A stretch of DNA of 64,000 bases from NCBI RefSeq assembly GCF_902497555.1, contig NZ_CABVGP010000001.1, positions 2,832,501-2,896,500 of the forward strand. Reading direction: 5' to 3'. Position numbers and translations under genes: made by a program. The stretch is from Amycolatopsis camponoti (GTDB lineage: Bacteria > Actinomycetota > Actinomycetes > Mycobacteriales > Pseudonocardiaceae). Shown piece by piece: positions 8,444 through 17,151 of this stretch (positions are counted from its first letter, which is position 1; each line of letters starts with the position of its first letter). Under the pieces are notes generated by a model. It searched no databases and had not been told where the DNA came from. It worked only from the letters and a program-made list of their open reading frames with translations.

Positions 8444-10038
8444 CGGTCCTGAAATCCCTGCTCGACGTCACGGCCGAGAGCTACGCGACCAACCGGAAGG
8501 CCCAGCTGGAGGCACTGGCCAAGCTGGAGGAACAGCTGGAGCTGGCCGTCGCCGGCGGCGGGGAGCGGTACGTCCGGCGGCACCGCGACCGCGGGAAGCT
8601 CCCGGTCCGCGAACGCCTCGAACTGCTGCTGGACCCGGACAGCCCGTTCCTGGAGCTGTCCGCGCTCGCCGCGTGGGGCACCGACTTCACGGTCGGCGCC
8701 TCGGTGCTCACCGGCATCGGCGTGGTGTCCGATGTGGAGTGCGTGGTCATCGGGCACGACCCGACCGTCCGCGGCGGGGCGATGAACCCGTACTCGCTGC
8801 GGAAGACGTTGCGGGCGCTGGAGATCGCCCGCGTCAACCGGCTGCCGGTGGTCAACCTCGTCGAGTCCGGCGGTGCCGACCTGCCGACGCAGGCCGACCT
8901 CTTCGTGCCCGCCGGGCGGATCTTCCACGAGCTGACCGAGCTGTCCTCGCTGGGCATCCCGACCCTGGCCATCGTGTTCGGCAACTCGACCGCGGGCGGC
9001 GCGTACGTGCCCGGCATGTGCGACTACGCGGTGCTCGTCGACCGCCAGGCCAAGGTGTTCCTCGGCGGCCCGCCCCTGGTCAAGATGGCCACGGGGGAGG
9101 AGGCCGACGACGAGTCGCTCGGCGGCGCCGAAATGCACTCCCGCGTCTCCGGCCTCTCCGACTACTTCGCGGTGGACGAGCGCGACGCCATCCGGCTGGG
9201 CCGGCGCGTCCTGTCCCGGATCAACTGGCGCAAGCTCGGTCCCGGGCCCACGCGCACGCCGGAACCCCCGCGATTCGACCCCGAAGAGATCCTGGGCATC
9301 GTGCCGCCGGACACCAAGGTGCCCTTCGACCCGCGGGAGATCCTCGCCCGCACGGTCGACGGCTCCGACTTCGACGAGTACAAGCCGCTCTACGGCACCT
9401 CGCTCGTCACGGGCTGGGCGAGTATCCACGGCTATCCCGTCGGCGTGCTCGCCAACCACCGCGGCGTGCTGTTCAGCGAGGAGGCCAAGAAGGCCAGCGA
9501 GTTCATCCTGCTCGCCAACCAGACCGACGTCCCGCTGGTGTTCCTGCAGAACACGACCGGCTACATGGTCGGCACGCGGTACGAGCAGGGCGGGATCATC
9601 AAGGACGGCGCCAAGATGATCAACGCCGTCACCAACAGCACGGTCCCGCACCTGACCGTCAACATGGCTTCCTCGTTCGGCGCGGGCAACTACGGGATGT
9701 CCGGCCGGGCCTACGACCCGCGGCTGATGTTCGCGTGGCCGGGCGCGAAGCTCGCGGTGATGGGCGCGCCGCAGCTCGCCGGCGTGATGTCGATCGTCGG
9801 CCGCGCCTCGGCCGCGTCGCAGGGGCGCGAGTTCGACGAAGAGGCCGACCGGACGCGCACGGCGGCGATCGAGAGCCAGATCGAACGCGAGTCGCACGCC
9901 TTCGCCGTCACCGCGCGGTTGTACGACGACGGCATCGTCGATCCCCGTGACACCCGGGACGTGCTCGGGATGTCGCTGTCCGCCGTCCACTCCAACCGCG
10001 TCGAGGGCCGGCGTGGCTTTGGCGTCTTCCGGATGTGA
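8440..10038 (+). CDS. acyl-CoA carboxylase, carboxyltransferase (beta) subunit
   Basis: 532 residues, carboxyl-transferase domain throughout. Seen: 'FGNSTAGGAYVPGMCDYAVLV', the acyl-CoA binding glycine pair, 'TGYMVGTRYEQGGIIKDGAKMI' and 'GAGNYGMSGRAYDPRLMFAWP', which are typical of methylcrotonyl-CoA and geranyl-CoA carboxylases rather than acetyl/propionyl-CoA ones. It overlaps the ligase by four bases (ATGA) and precedes its biotin-carrying partner by four bases. Substrate choice (3-methylcrotonyl-, geranyl- or related CoA) cannot be settled by eye. Confidence 0.9.
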   Translation: MTVLKSLLDVTAESYATNRKAQLEALAKLEEQLELAVAGGGERYVRRHRDRGKLPVRERLELLLDPDSPFLELSALAAWGTDFTVGASVLTGIGVVSDVECVVIGHDPTVRGGAMNPYSLRKTLRALEIARVNRLPVVNLVESGGADLPTQADLFVPAGRIFHELTELSSLGIPTLAIVFGNSTAGGAYVPGMCDYAVLVDRQAKVFLGGPPLVKMATGEEADDESLGGAEMHSRVSGLSDYFAVDERDAIRLGRRVLSRINWRKLGPGPTRTPEPPRFDPEEILGIVPPDTKVPFDPREILARTVDGSDFDEYKPLYGTSLVTGWASIHGYPVGVLANHRGVLFSEEAKKASEFILLANQTDVPLVFLQNTTGYMVGTRYEQGGIIKDGAKMINAVTNSTVPHLTVNMASSFGAGNYGMSGRAYDPRLMFAWPGAKLAVMGAPQLAGVMSIVGRASAASQGREFDEEADRTRTAAIESQIERESHAFAVTARLYDDGIVDPRDTRDVLGMSLSAVHSNRVEGRRGFGVFRM

Positions 10039-10042
10039 ACCG

Positions 10043-12001
10043 ATGATCACGAAACTGCTCGTCGCCAACCGCGGGGAGATCGCCGCCCGGGTCATGCGCA
10101 CCGCGCACGACCTCGGCATCGCCACCGTGGCGGTGTACTCGGACCCGGACGCCGGCGCGCCCTTCGCCCGGCTCGCCGACGAAGCCGTCCGGCTGCCCGG
10201 CGCCGCGGCCGCCGACACCTACCTGCGCGGCGACCTCGTCATCGCCGCCGCCCGGGCCACCGGCGCCGACGCGATCCACCCCGGGTACGGGTTCCTGTCG
10301 GAGAACGCCGGGTTCGCCCGTGACTGCGCCGAAGCCGGGATCACGTTCGTCGGGCCGTCCCCGGAGGCCATCGCCTCGATGGGCTCGAAGGTCGAAGCCA
10401 AGGCCCGGATGGACGCGGCCGGGGTGCCGGTGCTGCCGGGAGCGACCGTCACCGACGACACCGACCTGGCCGCGGTGGCCGCCGGGATCGGGTTCCCGGT
10501 GCTGGTCAAGGCCGCGTTCGGCGGCGGCGGCCGCGGCATGCGCGTGGTCCACGACGAGACCGCGCTCGCCGAGGCCGTCGAGGGCGCCCGCCGCGAAGCC
10601 GCGTCGGCGTTCGGCGACGGGACGGTGTTCCTCGAACGGTTCGTGGTCGACCCGCGCCACGTCGAGGTCCAGATCCTCGGCGACACCCACGGCGAGGTGG
10701 TGCACCTGTTCGAGCGGGAGTGCTCGATCCAGCGGCGGTACCAGAAGATCGTCGAGGAGTGCCCGTCGCCGGCGGTGGACGACGCCTTGCGCGCCGAGCT
10801 GGGCGCCGCGGCCGTCGCCGCCGGGAAGGCCATCGGCTACACCGGCGCGGGCACGGTCGAGTTCGTCCTGGACCGGGCCGGCCGGTTCTTCTTCCTGGAG
10901 GTCAACACGCGCCTGCAGGTCGAGCACCCGGTGACCGAGCTGGTCACCGGCCTGGACCTGGTCGAGCAGCAGCTGCGGGTCGCCGAGGGGGAGCCGTTGC
11001 CGCCGGAGGTCCTCGGCGCGCGGATCGGCGGGCACGCGATCGAGGTCCGGCTCTACGCCGAGGACGTGCCGGCCGGGTTCCTGCCCGCGACCGGGGCGCT
11101 GCACCGCTTCCGCGTCCCGTCGCCGCGCGGGGTCCGCGTCGACTCCGGCGTCGAGGACGGTTCGGTCGTCGGCCCGCACTACGACCCGATGCTGGCGAAG
11201 GTGATCGCCCACGGCCGCACCCGGCACGAGGCCGCGCGCAGCCTGGCCCGTGCGCTGCGGCACGCCGAACTCCACGGCGTCACGACGAACCGCGACCTCC
11301 TCGTCGGCATCCTGGGGGAGGCCGAGTTCCTGGCCGGCCACACGGACACGGGCTACCTGACCCGGCACGACCCCGTCGCGCTGGGTGCTCCCGAAGGCGG
11401 TGGCGCGCGGCAGGCCGCCGCGGCGGCGCTGGCCCGGCAGGCCGGCCACCGCCGGGAGGCCCGGGTCCTGCCCGAGATGCCGTCGGGCTGGCGCAACGTC
11501 GGCGGCCCGCCCCAGCGGGCCGGCTACCTCGCCGGTGGCGAAACCCTGGACGTCGCGTACTCGGTCCGCCGGTCCGGGCTCCGGCTCACCGTGAACGGCG
11601 CTCCGCTCGGCGAGTCGGTCCGGCTGGTCTCCGCGGCACCCGAGCTGGTCGAGCTGGAGATCGACGGCGTCCACCGCGCCTACCGCGTGCACACCCGTGC
11701 CGGAACGTCCTATGTGGATTGTCCCGAGGGTTCGGCCGCGCTGGCCGAAATCCCGCGCTTCGCGGACCCGGACGCCGCCGCGGCCGCCGGATCGTTGCTC
11801 GCCGCGATGCCCGGTGCCGTGGTGCGGGTCCTCGTCGCCGCCGGCGACGAAGTCGTGACCGGGCAGGCGCTCCTGGTGCTGGAGGCGATGAAGATGGAGC
11901 ACACGGTCGTCGCGCCGGTCGACGGCTCGGTCGCCGAGCTGCGCGTGCGCCTGGGCGACCAGGTCGACACCGGTCAGGTGCTGGCGGTGGTGGAAGAGTG
12001 A
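10043..12001 (+). CDS. acyl-CoA carboxylase, biotin carboxylase plus biotin carrier (alpha) subunit
   Basis: 652 residues. The N-terminal biotin carboxylase domain begins 'ITKLLVANRGEIAARVMRTA' and has the ATP-grasp glycine loop 'KAAFGGGGRGMRVV' and 'EVNTRLQVEHPVTE'. The C-terminal biotinyl domain carries the acceptor lysine, Lys617, in 'VLEAMKMEHTVVAP'. The linker of about 150 residues is the BT-type dimer region seen in methylcrotonyl/geranyl-CoA carboxylase alpha chains. It works with the preceding beta subunit and overlaps the hydratase start by four bases. Confidence 0.92.
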   Translation: MITKLLVANRGEIAARVMRTAHDLGIATVAVYSDPDAGAPFARLADEAVRLPGAAAADTYLRGDLVIAAARATGADAIHPGYGFLSENAGFARDCAEAGITFVGPSPEAIASMGSKVEAKARMDAAGVPVLPGATVTDDTDLAAVAAGIGFPVLVKAAFGGGGRGMRVVHDETALAEAVEGARREAASAFGDGTVFLERFVVDPRHVEVQILGDTHGEVVHLFERECSIQRRYQKIVEECPSPAVDDALRAELGAAAVAAGKAIGYTGAGTVEFVLDRAGRFFFLEVNTRLQVEHPVTELVTGLDLVEQQLRVAEGEPLPPEVLGARIGGHAIEVRLYAEDVPAGFLPATGALHRFRVPSPRGVRVDSGVEDGSVVGPHYDPMLAKVIAHGRTRHEAARSLARALRHAELHGVTTNRDLLVGILGEAEFLAGHTDTGYLTRHDPVALGAPEGGGARQAAAAALARQAGHRREARVLPEMPSGWRNVGGPPQRAGYLAGGETLDVAYSVRRSGLRLTVNGAPLGESVRLVSAAPELVELEIDGVHRAYRVHTRAGTSYVDCPEGSAALAEIPRFADPDAAAAAGSLLAAMPGAVVRVLVAAGDEVVTGQALLVLEAMKMEHTVVAPVDGSVAELRVRLGDQVDTGQVLAVVEE

Positions 12002-12741
12002 TTTCCTACGAGGTGCGCAACGGCGTCGCCTGGCTGACGATCGACCGCCCCGAAGCGCGCAACGCCCTGTCCCAAGAGGTCCGGGACGGCCTGTGGGCCG
12101 GGACCCGGCGGTTCGTCGCCGACGACTCGGCCGCCGTGCTCGTGCTGACCGGGGCCGGGGACAAGGCGTTCTGCGCCGGCGGTGACCTCAAGGAGATGGC
12201 CGAGACGGCGCTCGAGGTCCCGCCGCCGGACTTCCTGCCGCAGTTCGGCCGGAACATCGACGTCCCCAAGCCCACGATCGCCGCGGTCAACGGCGTCGCG
12301 TACGCCGGCGGGTTCCTGCTGGCCCAGCAGTGCGACCTCGTCGTCGCGGCCGAGCACGCCCGGTTCGCGGTGACCGAGGTGAAGCTGGGCCGGGGCGCGC
12401 CGTGGGCGGCTCCGCTGTCGTGGCTCGTGCCGCCGCGGATCGCCCTGGAGATCCTGCTCACCGGCGACCCGCTCGACGCGCACCGGGCGCGCGAGGCCGG
12501 CTTGGTGAACGACGTCGTCCCGTTGGCGCAGCTGCGTTCCCGGGCCCAGGAGCTGGCCGAACGGATCGCGGCCAACGCGCCGCTGTCGGTGCGGGCGGCG
12601 AAACAGACCGCCTACCTCTCGCGCGCCGACGCCTACGAGCGGGCCGAAGAGATCTGGGCGCCGGTGTACCGCTCGCGCGACGCCCAGGAGGGGCCCGCCG
12701 CGTTCCGCGAGAAGCGCACCCCCGTGTGGGAAGGACGCTGA
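11998..12741 (+). CDS. enoyl-CoA hydratase/isomerase family protein
   Basis: 247 residues, crotonase fold, starting at GTG 11998 inside the stop of the carboxylase gene (GTGA overlap). Seen: 'WLTIDRPEARNALSQ', the oxyanion-hole segment 'GAGDKAFCAGGDLKEM', and the second oxyanion region 'AYAGGFLLAQQCDLVVAAEHARF'. In an Atu/Liu-type pathway this position is taken by the hydratase acting on the carboxylated enoyl-CoA (AtuE, LiuC). That specific role is inferred from the operon. Confidence 0.88.
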   Translation: MISYEVRNGVAWLTIDRPEARNALSQEVRDGLWAGTRRFVADDSAAVLVLTGAGDKAFCAGGDLKEMAETALEVPPPDFLPQFGRNIDVPKPTIAAVNGVAYAGGFLLAQQCDLVVAAEHARFAVTEVKLGRGAPWAAPLSWLVPPRIALEILLTGDPLDAHRAREAGLVNDVVPLAQLRSRAQELAERIAANAPLSVRAAKQTAYLSRADAYERAEEIWAPVYRSRDAQEGPAAFREKRTPVWEGR

Positions 12742-12742
12742 C

Positions 12743-13534
12743 GTGGCCGTCTCCCTGGACCTGCTGCTGGACGACCTGCTCGCCGAGACCGCCGACGTCG
12801 ACGCGATGGTCGCCCCGCTCGACGACGTGGGCATCGCCCGGCCCACGCCCGCGGCCGGCTGGACCGTCCGCGACCAGGTCACGCACCTCGCCTTCTTCGA
12901 CGAGGCCGCGACCCGGGCGGCCGTCGATCCCGGCGGCTTCCGGCAGGCCGCCGAGGCGCTGATGGCCGGCGGCGCGGACTTCCCCGACCGGGTCGCCGCG
13001 CAGCACGCGGAGCTGACGGCCGACGAGGTCCGGGCGTGGTTCACCCGAGCCCGGTCCGCGTTCGTCACGGCGTTCCGCGGACGCGACCCGCGCGCCCGGC
13101 TGCCCTGGTACGGCCCCGACATGAGCGTGGCCTCGTCGGTCACCGCGCGGATCATGGAGACCTGGGCCCACGGCCAGGACATCGCCGACACCCTCGGCGC
13201 ACGGCGCGAGCCCACCGACCGGCTGCGCCACATCGCCCACCTCGGCGTGTCGACGACGGCGTTCTGCTTCCGGCTCCACGGCCGCCCGGTACCGGACGTC
13301 CCGATCCGCGTCGAGCTGCTCGCGCCGTCCGGTCCACTGTGGACCTGGGGTCCCGCCGACGCCGCCGACCGGGTCGAAGGCACCGCGCTCGACTTCTGCC
13401 TGACGGTCACCCAGCGCCGGCACGTCGACGACACCGCGCTGGTCGTGTCCGGCCCGGTGGCCCGGGAGTGGATCGGGATCGCCCAGGCGTTCGCCGGCGC
13501 CCCCGGGCCCGGCCGCGAGCGGGCGCGCGCATGA
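12743..13534 (+). CDS. TIGR03084-type protein (DinB/maleylpyruvate isomerase-like fold)
   Basis: 263 residues, GTG start at 12743, two bases after the hydratase stop. The N-terminus 'LDLLLDDLLAETADVDAMVAPLDD', followed by 'PAAGWTVRDQVTHLAFFDEAA', is the metal-binding four-helix pattern of the mycothiol-dependent maleylpyruvate isomerase/DinB-like group. The segment 'RIMETWAHGQDIADTLG' supplies further conserved His/Asp positions. Proteins of this kind are common beside AtuA-like genes in actinomycetes, but their reaction is not established. It overlaps the next gene by four bases. Confidence 0.75.
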   Translation: MAVSLDLLLDDLLAETADVDAMVAPLDDVGIARPTPAAGWTVRDQVTHLAFFDEAATRAAVDPGGFRQAAEALMAGGADFPDRVAAQHAELTADEVRAWFTRARSAFVTAFRGRDPRARLPWYGPDMSVASSVTARIMETWAHGQDIADTLGARREPTDRLRHIAHLGVSTTAFCFRLHGRPVPDVPIRVELLAPSGPLWTWGPADAADRVEGTALDFCLTVTQRRHVDDTALVVSGPVAREWIGIAQAFAGAPGPGRERARA

Positions 13535-15297
13535 GCCGCCCGGTCCGGATCGCGAACTGCTCCGGCTTCTACGGCGACCGCCTCGCGGCCGCGCGGGAAA
13601 TGGTCGACGGCGGCCCGATCGACGTCCTCACCGGCGACTACCTCGCCGAGCTGACCATGCTGATCCTCTGGAAGGCCCGCCGCAAGGACCCGGGCGCCGG
13701 CTACGCGAAGACGTTCCTCACCCAGGTCGAGCAGGTGCTGGGCACCTGCCTGGACCGCGGCGTCCGGATCGTGGCCAACGCCGGCGGCCTGAACCCGCCG
13801 GGGCTGGCCGCCGAGCTCACCGCGCTCGCCGAGCGGCTGGGCCTGCACCCGAAGATCGCGTACGTCGACGGCGACGACCTGGTCGACCGGCTCGGCGAGC
13901 TGCGGGCGGCCGGGCACGACCTGGCCCACCTCGACACCGGGCGCAAGCTCGCCGAGGCCGGCGTCGAACCGGTGACCGCCAACGCCTACCTCGGTGGCTG
14001 GGGCATCGCCGAAGCACTGGGCGCCGGGGCCGACGTCGTCGTCACCGGCCGCGTCACGGACGCGTCCCTGGTGGTCGGCCCGGCGGCCTGGTGGCACGGC
14101 TGGGCGCCCACGGACTTCGACGCGGTCGCGGGCGCGATGGCCGCGGGACACGTGATCGAGTGCGGCCCGCAGGCCACCGGCGGCAACTACGCCTTCTTCG
14201 AAGAGGTCACCGACCGGCGGTACCCCGGCTTCCCGATCGCCGAGGTCGAAGCCGACGGGTCGAGCGTGATCACCAAGCACGACGGCACCGGCGGCCTGGT
14301 CTCGGTGGGCACGGTCACCGCCCAGCTGCTGTACGAGATCGCCGAACCGGCCTACGCCGGCCCCGACGCGGTCGCCCACTTCGACACCGTGCGACTCGAG
14401 CAGGCCGGCCCCGACCGGGTCCGGATCAGCGGCACGCTGGGCAGTCCGCCCGGAGATCGGCTGAAGGTGGCCCTCAACCACGACGGCGGCTACCGCAACA
14501 CCATGACGCTGGTGCTCACCGGCACCCGGATCGAGGAGAAGGCCGAGTGGGCCGAGCGGCAGCTGTTCGAGCTGCTCGGCGGCAAGGAGCGGTTCGCCGA
14601 GGTCGACGTGACCCTCCTGCGGTTCGACCACCCGGACGCGCCGGTGAACGCCGGAGCCACCGCCCACCTGCGGATCACGGTCAAGGACCCGGACCGGGCC
14701 AAGGTGGGCCGCCGCTTCTCGAACACGACGATGGAACTGGCGCTCGGCGGCTACCCGGGTTTCCACACGACGACCCCGCCGTCCGCGGAGAGCGGGTTCG
14801 GCGTCTACTGGCCGGCCCTGGTCCCGGCGGCGGAGGTTCAGCACCGGGTGACGTTGCCCGACGGCACCCGGCGGGTGATCCCGCACCCGCCGTCCGGTCC
14901 ACCGCGCACGCTCGCCCCGGCGGCCGAGCCGGGGGTGGTGGTCACCGGACCGGTCCGGAACGTGCCCCTGGGTACGGTGGCGGGCGCGCGTTCCGGCGAC
15001 AAGGGGGGCAACGCGAACGTCGGCTTCTGGACTCGCACCGACGCGGAATACGGGTGGCTTCGGCACTATCTCGACGAAAGCCGGTTTCGGGCGTTGCTGC
15101 CGGAAGCGGCCGGCCTGGAGATCCGGCGCTTCGAGCTGCCTGACCTGCGTGCGCTCAACTTCGTGGTGGTCGGGCTTCTCGGCGCGGGGGTGGCCGCGTC
15201 GGCTCGCCCCGATCCGCAGGCCAAGGGGCTCGGTGAATACCTCCGCAGCCGGACCGTCGAGGTGCCGGAGACGCTGCTCGGTGCGGGTGGTCGGTAG
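13531..15297 (+). CDS. acyclic terpene utilisation AtuA family protein
   Basis: 588 residues, starting with ATGA overlap at 13531. The first about 450 residues match the AtuA (DUF1446) domain: 'VRIANCSGFYGDRLAAAREMVDGGPIDVLTGDYLAELTMLIL', then 'VTANAYLGGWGIAEALGAGADVVVTGRVTDASLVVGP' and 'ATGGNYAFFEEV'. The last about 110 residues form the frequently fused small domain with 'ARSGDKGGNANVGFWTR'. AtuA is required for citronellol/geraniol growth in Pseudomonas, but its biochemical role is unknown. As the last gene of the operon it is the strongest clue to a terpenoid-like substrate. Confidence 0.88.
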   Translation: MSRPVRIANCSGFYGDRLAAAREMVDGGPIDVLTGDYLAELTMLILWKARRKDPGAGYAKTFLTQVEQVLGTCLDRGVRIVANAGGLNPPGLAAELTALAERLGLHPKIAYVDGDDLVDRLGELRAAGHDLAHLDTGRKLAEAGVEPVTANAYLGGWGIAEALGAGADVVVTGRVTDASLVVGPAAWWHGWAPTDFDAVAGAMAAGHVIECGPQATGGNYAFFEEVTDRRYPGFPIAEVEADGSSVITKHDGTGGLVSVGTVTAQLLYEIAEPAYAGPDAVAHFDTVRLEQAGPDRVRISGTLGSPPGDRLKVALNHDGGYRNTMTLVLTGTRIEEKAEWAERQLFELLGGKERFAEVDVTLLRFDHPDAPVNAGATAHLRITVKDPDRAKVGRRFSNTTMELALGGYPGFHTTTPPSAESGFGVYWPALVPAAEVQHRVTLPDGTRRVIPHPPSGPPRTLAPAAEPGVVVTGPVRNVPLGTVAGARSGDKGGNANVGFWTRTDAEYGWLRHYLDESRFRALLPEAAGLEIRRFELPDLRALNFVVVGLLGAGVAASARPDPQAKGLGEYLRSRTVEVPETLLGAGGR

Positions 15298-15315
15298 CGG
15301 CCCGCGCGGGCTACC
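15293..15315. terminator. hairpin between convergent operons
   Basis: GGTAGC and CCCGC pair with GCGGG and GCTACC, with a two-base bulge. The structure spans both stop codons of the convergent AtuA-like and hydrolase genes. No U-tract follows on either strand, as is usual in high-GC actinomycetes. Probable bidirectional terminator. Confidence 0.5.
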
Positions 15316-15955
15316 ACCGCCGGCCCGGGCCTCCCGACGCGTGCGCCGCCGCCGTGGTGAGCAACTTCGTCGCCGTCGCGCAGGCTTCGTCGGTGATCAC
15401 GTGCTCGGTGCCCGGATCGATGCGCAGGTCCACCTCCGCCCCGGCCCGTCGCAGCAGCTCGGCCGTCTCTTCGACGCGGTGCCGCGGCACCCACGGGTCG
15501 TCCTCGATGCTCCGCACCACAGCCGGAACTCCGTGCAGGACCCCGCCGTCCGGCGGCGGCAAGGGTGCGCTGCCGATGTAGCCGCCGGTGAACAGCACCA
15601 GCCCGGCCACCGGACGAGGCCGGGTGAGCACCGAGTGCGCCAGCAGGCACGCGCCCTGCGAGAAGCCCCACAGCACGACGCGGCCCGGGGCGAAACCGTC
15701 CTGGGCGAGCCGGTCGAGGCACGCGTCGACGACCCGCAACGACCGGTCCAGCGCGGGCTGGTTGCGCTCGATCGGCTCCAGGAACGACAGCGGATACCAC
15801 GTGTTGCCGTCGGCCTCCGGCGCGAAGAACCGCACCGGCGCCGGACCCAGTCGGCGAGCCGTCGCCCGCATGAACGCGGGGTCCTGGTCGCGGCCGTGCA
15901 CGGCGAGCACCGCCAGCTCGGCGCGGCCGGCCGGCGTGCCCCATTCGACCGTCAC
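15311..15955 (-). CDS. alpha/beta hydrolase of the phospholipase/carboxylesterase (MhqD-like) family
   Basis: 214 residues. The catalytic triad is visible: nucleophile Ser in 'VVLWGFSQGACLLAHS', Asp in 'SIEDDPWVP', His in 'IDPGTEHVITDEA'. The GTG at 15955 overlaps the upstream flavoprotein stop by four bases (GTGA), so the two are coupled. MhqD-like hydrolases accompany MhqO-like dioxygenases in quinone/hydroquinone detoxification operons of Bacillus, the same pairing as here. The substrate, perhaps a ring-fission product, is inferred. Confidence 0.8.
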   Translation of the reverse strand: MTVEWGTPAGRAELAVLAVHGRDQDPAFMRATARRLGPAPVRFFAPEADGNTWYPLSFLEPIERNQPALDRSLRVVDACLDRLAQDGFAPGRVVLWGFSQGACLLAHSVLTRPRPVAGLVLFTGGYIGSAPLPPPDGGVLHGVPAVVRSIEDDPWVPRHRVEETAELLRRAGAEVDLRIDPGTEHVITDEACATATKLLTTAAAHASGGPGRRW

Positions 15956-17130
15956 GGTGCTTCCCGCAGGTCGAGGAACACCCAGTGCGCGCCGGGTGCG
16001 AGGCCGCTGAGCAGCTTGCCGCAGTTCTGGAGCACGACCGGGCCGGAGGTGACGTGCTGCGTGCCGGCGTGCAGGTCGCGGAAGAAGCGTTGCAGGACGC
16101 CGTGCCGCAGCGCCGCGGTGCCCGCCCACTTGTAGACCGTCTGGCCCACCGCGTGCACCGACCACGTCGTGGTGGTGAGCATCAGGCGCGTCAGCGTCTC
16201 CTGCTCGGTGTCCAGCAGCTCGCCGCGGTCCAAAGTGGCTTCGCTGTCGGCCCAGACCTCCATCGCCCACGCCCGCGACGCGCGCAGCTTCGCCTCCGCC
16301 TCGGCGTATTCCGCGTAGAACTGCTGCGTGTCGACGGTCGCGTGCGGACTGCCGGTCTTCTTGGCGGCCAACGCCTTCAGCTCGTCGAGCAGCCGGCGGC
16401 CGACGCCGAGCGCCCACCCGGTGTGGCAGATGCCCGCCATGTTCGCCAGTCCCATGCGGTAGATCGCGCCGCCGTGACGGGTCTCGGTGGTCGCGATGCC
16501 GTACGTGTGGCTCGACGGCACGAACAGGTCGTCGCAGACGTAGTCGTGGCTGCTGGTCGCGCGCAGGCCCATGACGTCCCAGTTGTCGACCAGTGTCGCC
16601 CGGTCCTTGGGCAGCGTGAAGACGAGCACCTCGCCGGTCTCCGCGCAAAGCGCCGCGGTGTGGATGTGCGTCGCCATCGAGATCCCGGACGCGAAGTGCC
16701 AGTGCCCGCTGACGCGGTGCCCGCCGTCGGCCCGCACCGCCGTGCCGAGCTTGGTGCCCTGGCCGGCGATCAGCGCGTGGCCGCCGGTGCCGACGTCGGG
16801 GTACAGGTCCGCGACGGCGTCCGGGCCGAGGTAGGCGGCCGTCGTCCCGGTGACCATCTGCACGGCCATGAAGGCCCAGCCGACGGAAGCGTCCGCATAG
16901 GACAGCCGGGCGATCGTGTCGATCACCTGCCGCGGTGAGAACTCGTAGCCGCCGAGCTCCCGGGGGATGCCGACCTTGAACGCCCCGCTTTCGCGCAGGG
17001 CCGCGGCCGTCTCGTCGGGCACGCGGCCGGCCGCTTCGCCCTCTTCGGCGGTTTCCTCGATGAGCGGCGCGATCGCGTCGAGCCGGGCCATGAGAGCGTC
17101 GAACTCGTCGCTGACGTGCAGCTGGTTCAC
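15952..17130 (-). CDS. acyl-CoA dehydrogenase-fold flavoprotein, probably flavin-dependent hydroxylase (HsaA-like)
   Basis: 392 residues, GTG start at 17130. It has the acyl-CoA dehydrogenase fold ('ETAAALRESGAFKVGIPRELGGYEFSPRQV', 'ASVGWAFMAVQMVTGTTAAYLGPDAVADLYP') but lacks the acidic-base 'EPDAGSN' type segment, having 'GHWHFASGISMATHIHTAALC' instead. That is the pattern of the HsaA/DszC-type two-component flavin monooxygenases. The gene lies 21 bases after an extradiol dioxygenase. Hydroxylation of a phenol to feed that dioxygenase is the simplest reading. No flavin reductase partner is encoded in the operon. Confidence 0.75.
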   Translation of the reverse strand: MNQLHVSDEFDALMARLDAIAPLIEETAEEGEAAGRVPDETAAALRESGAFKVGIPRELGGYEFSPRQVIDTIARLSYADASVGWAFMAVQMVTGTTAAYLGPDAVADLYPDVGTGGHALIAGQGTKLGTAVRADGGHRVSGHWHFASGISMATHIHTAALCAETGEVLVFTLPKDRATLVDNWDVMGLRATSSHDYVCDDLFVPSSHTYGIATTETRHGGAIYRMGLANMAGICHTGWALGVGRRLLDELKALAAKKTGSPHATVDTQQFYAEYAEAEAKLRASRAWAMEVWADSEATLDRGELLDTEQETLTRLMLTTTTWSVHAVGQTVYKWAGTAALRHGVLQRFFRDLHAGTQHVTSGPVVLQNCGKLLSGLAPGAHWVFLDLREAP

Positions 17131-17151
17131 GATGACCGTCCTCGGCCGGGA

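Noticed and set aside
5837..10038. Very long rightward and leftward open frames across the acyl-CoA operon
   Set aside because: Only parts in the true gene frames show domain motifs; the rest is low-complexity Arg/Gly/Pro sequence typical of high-GC shadows.
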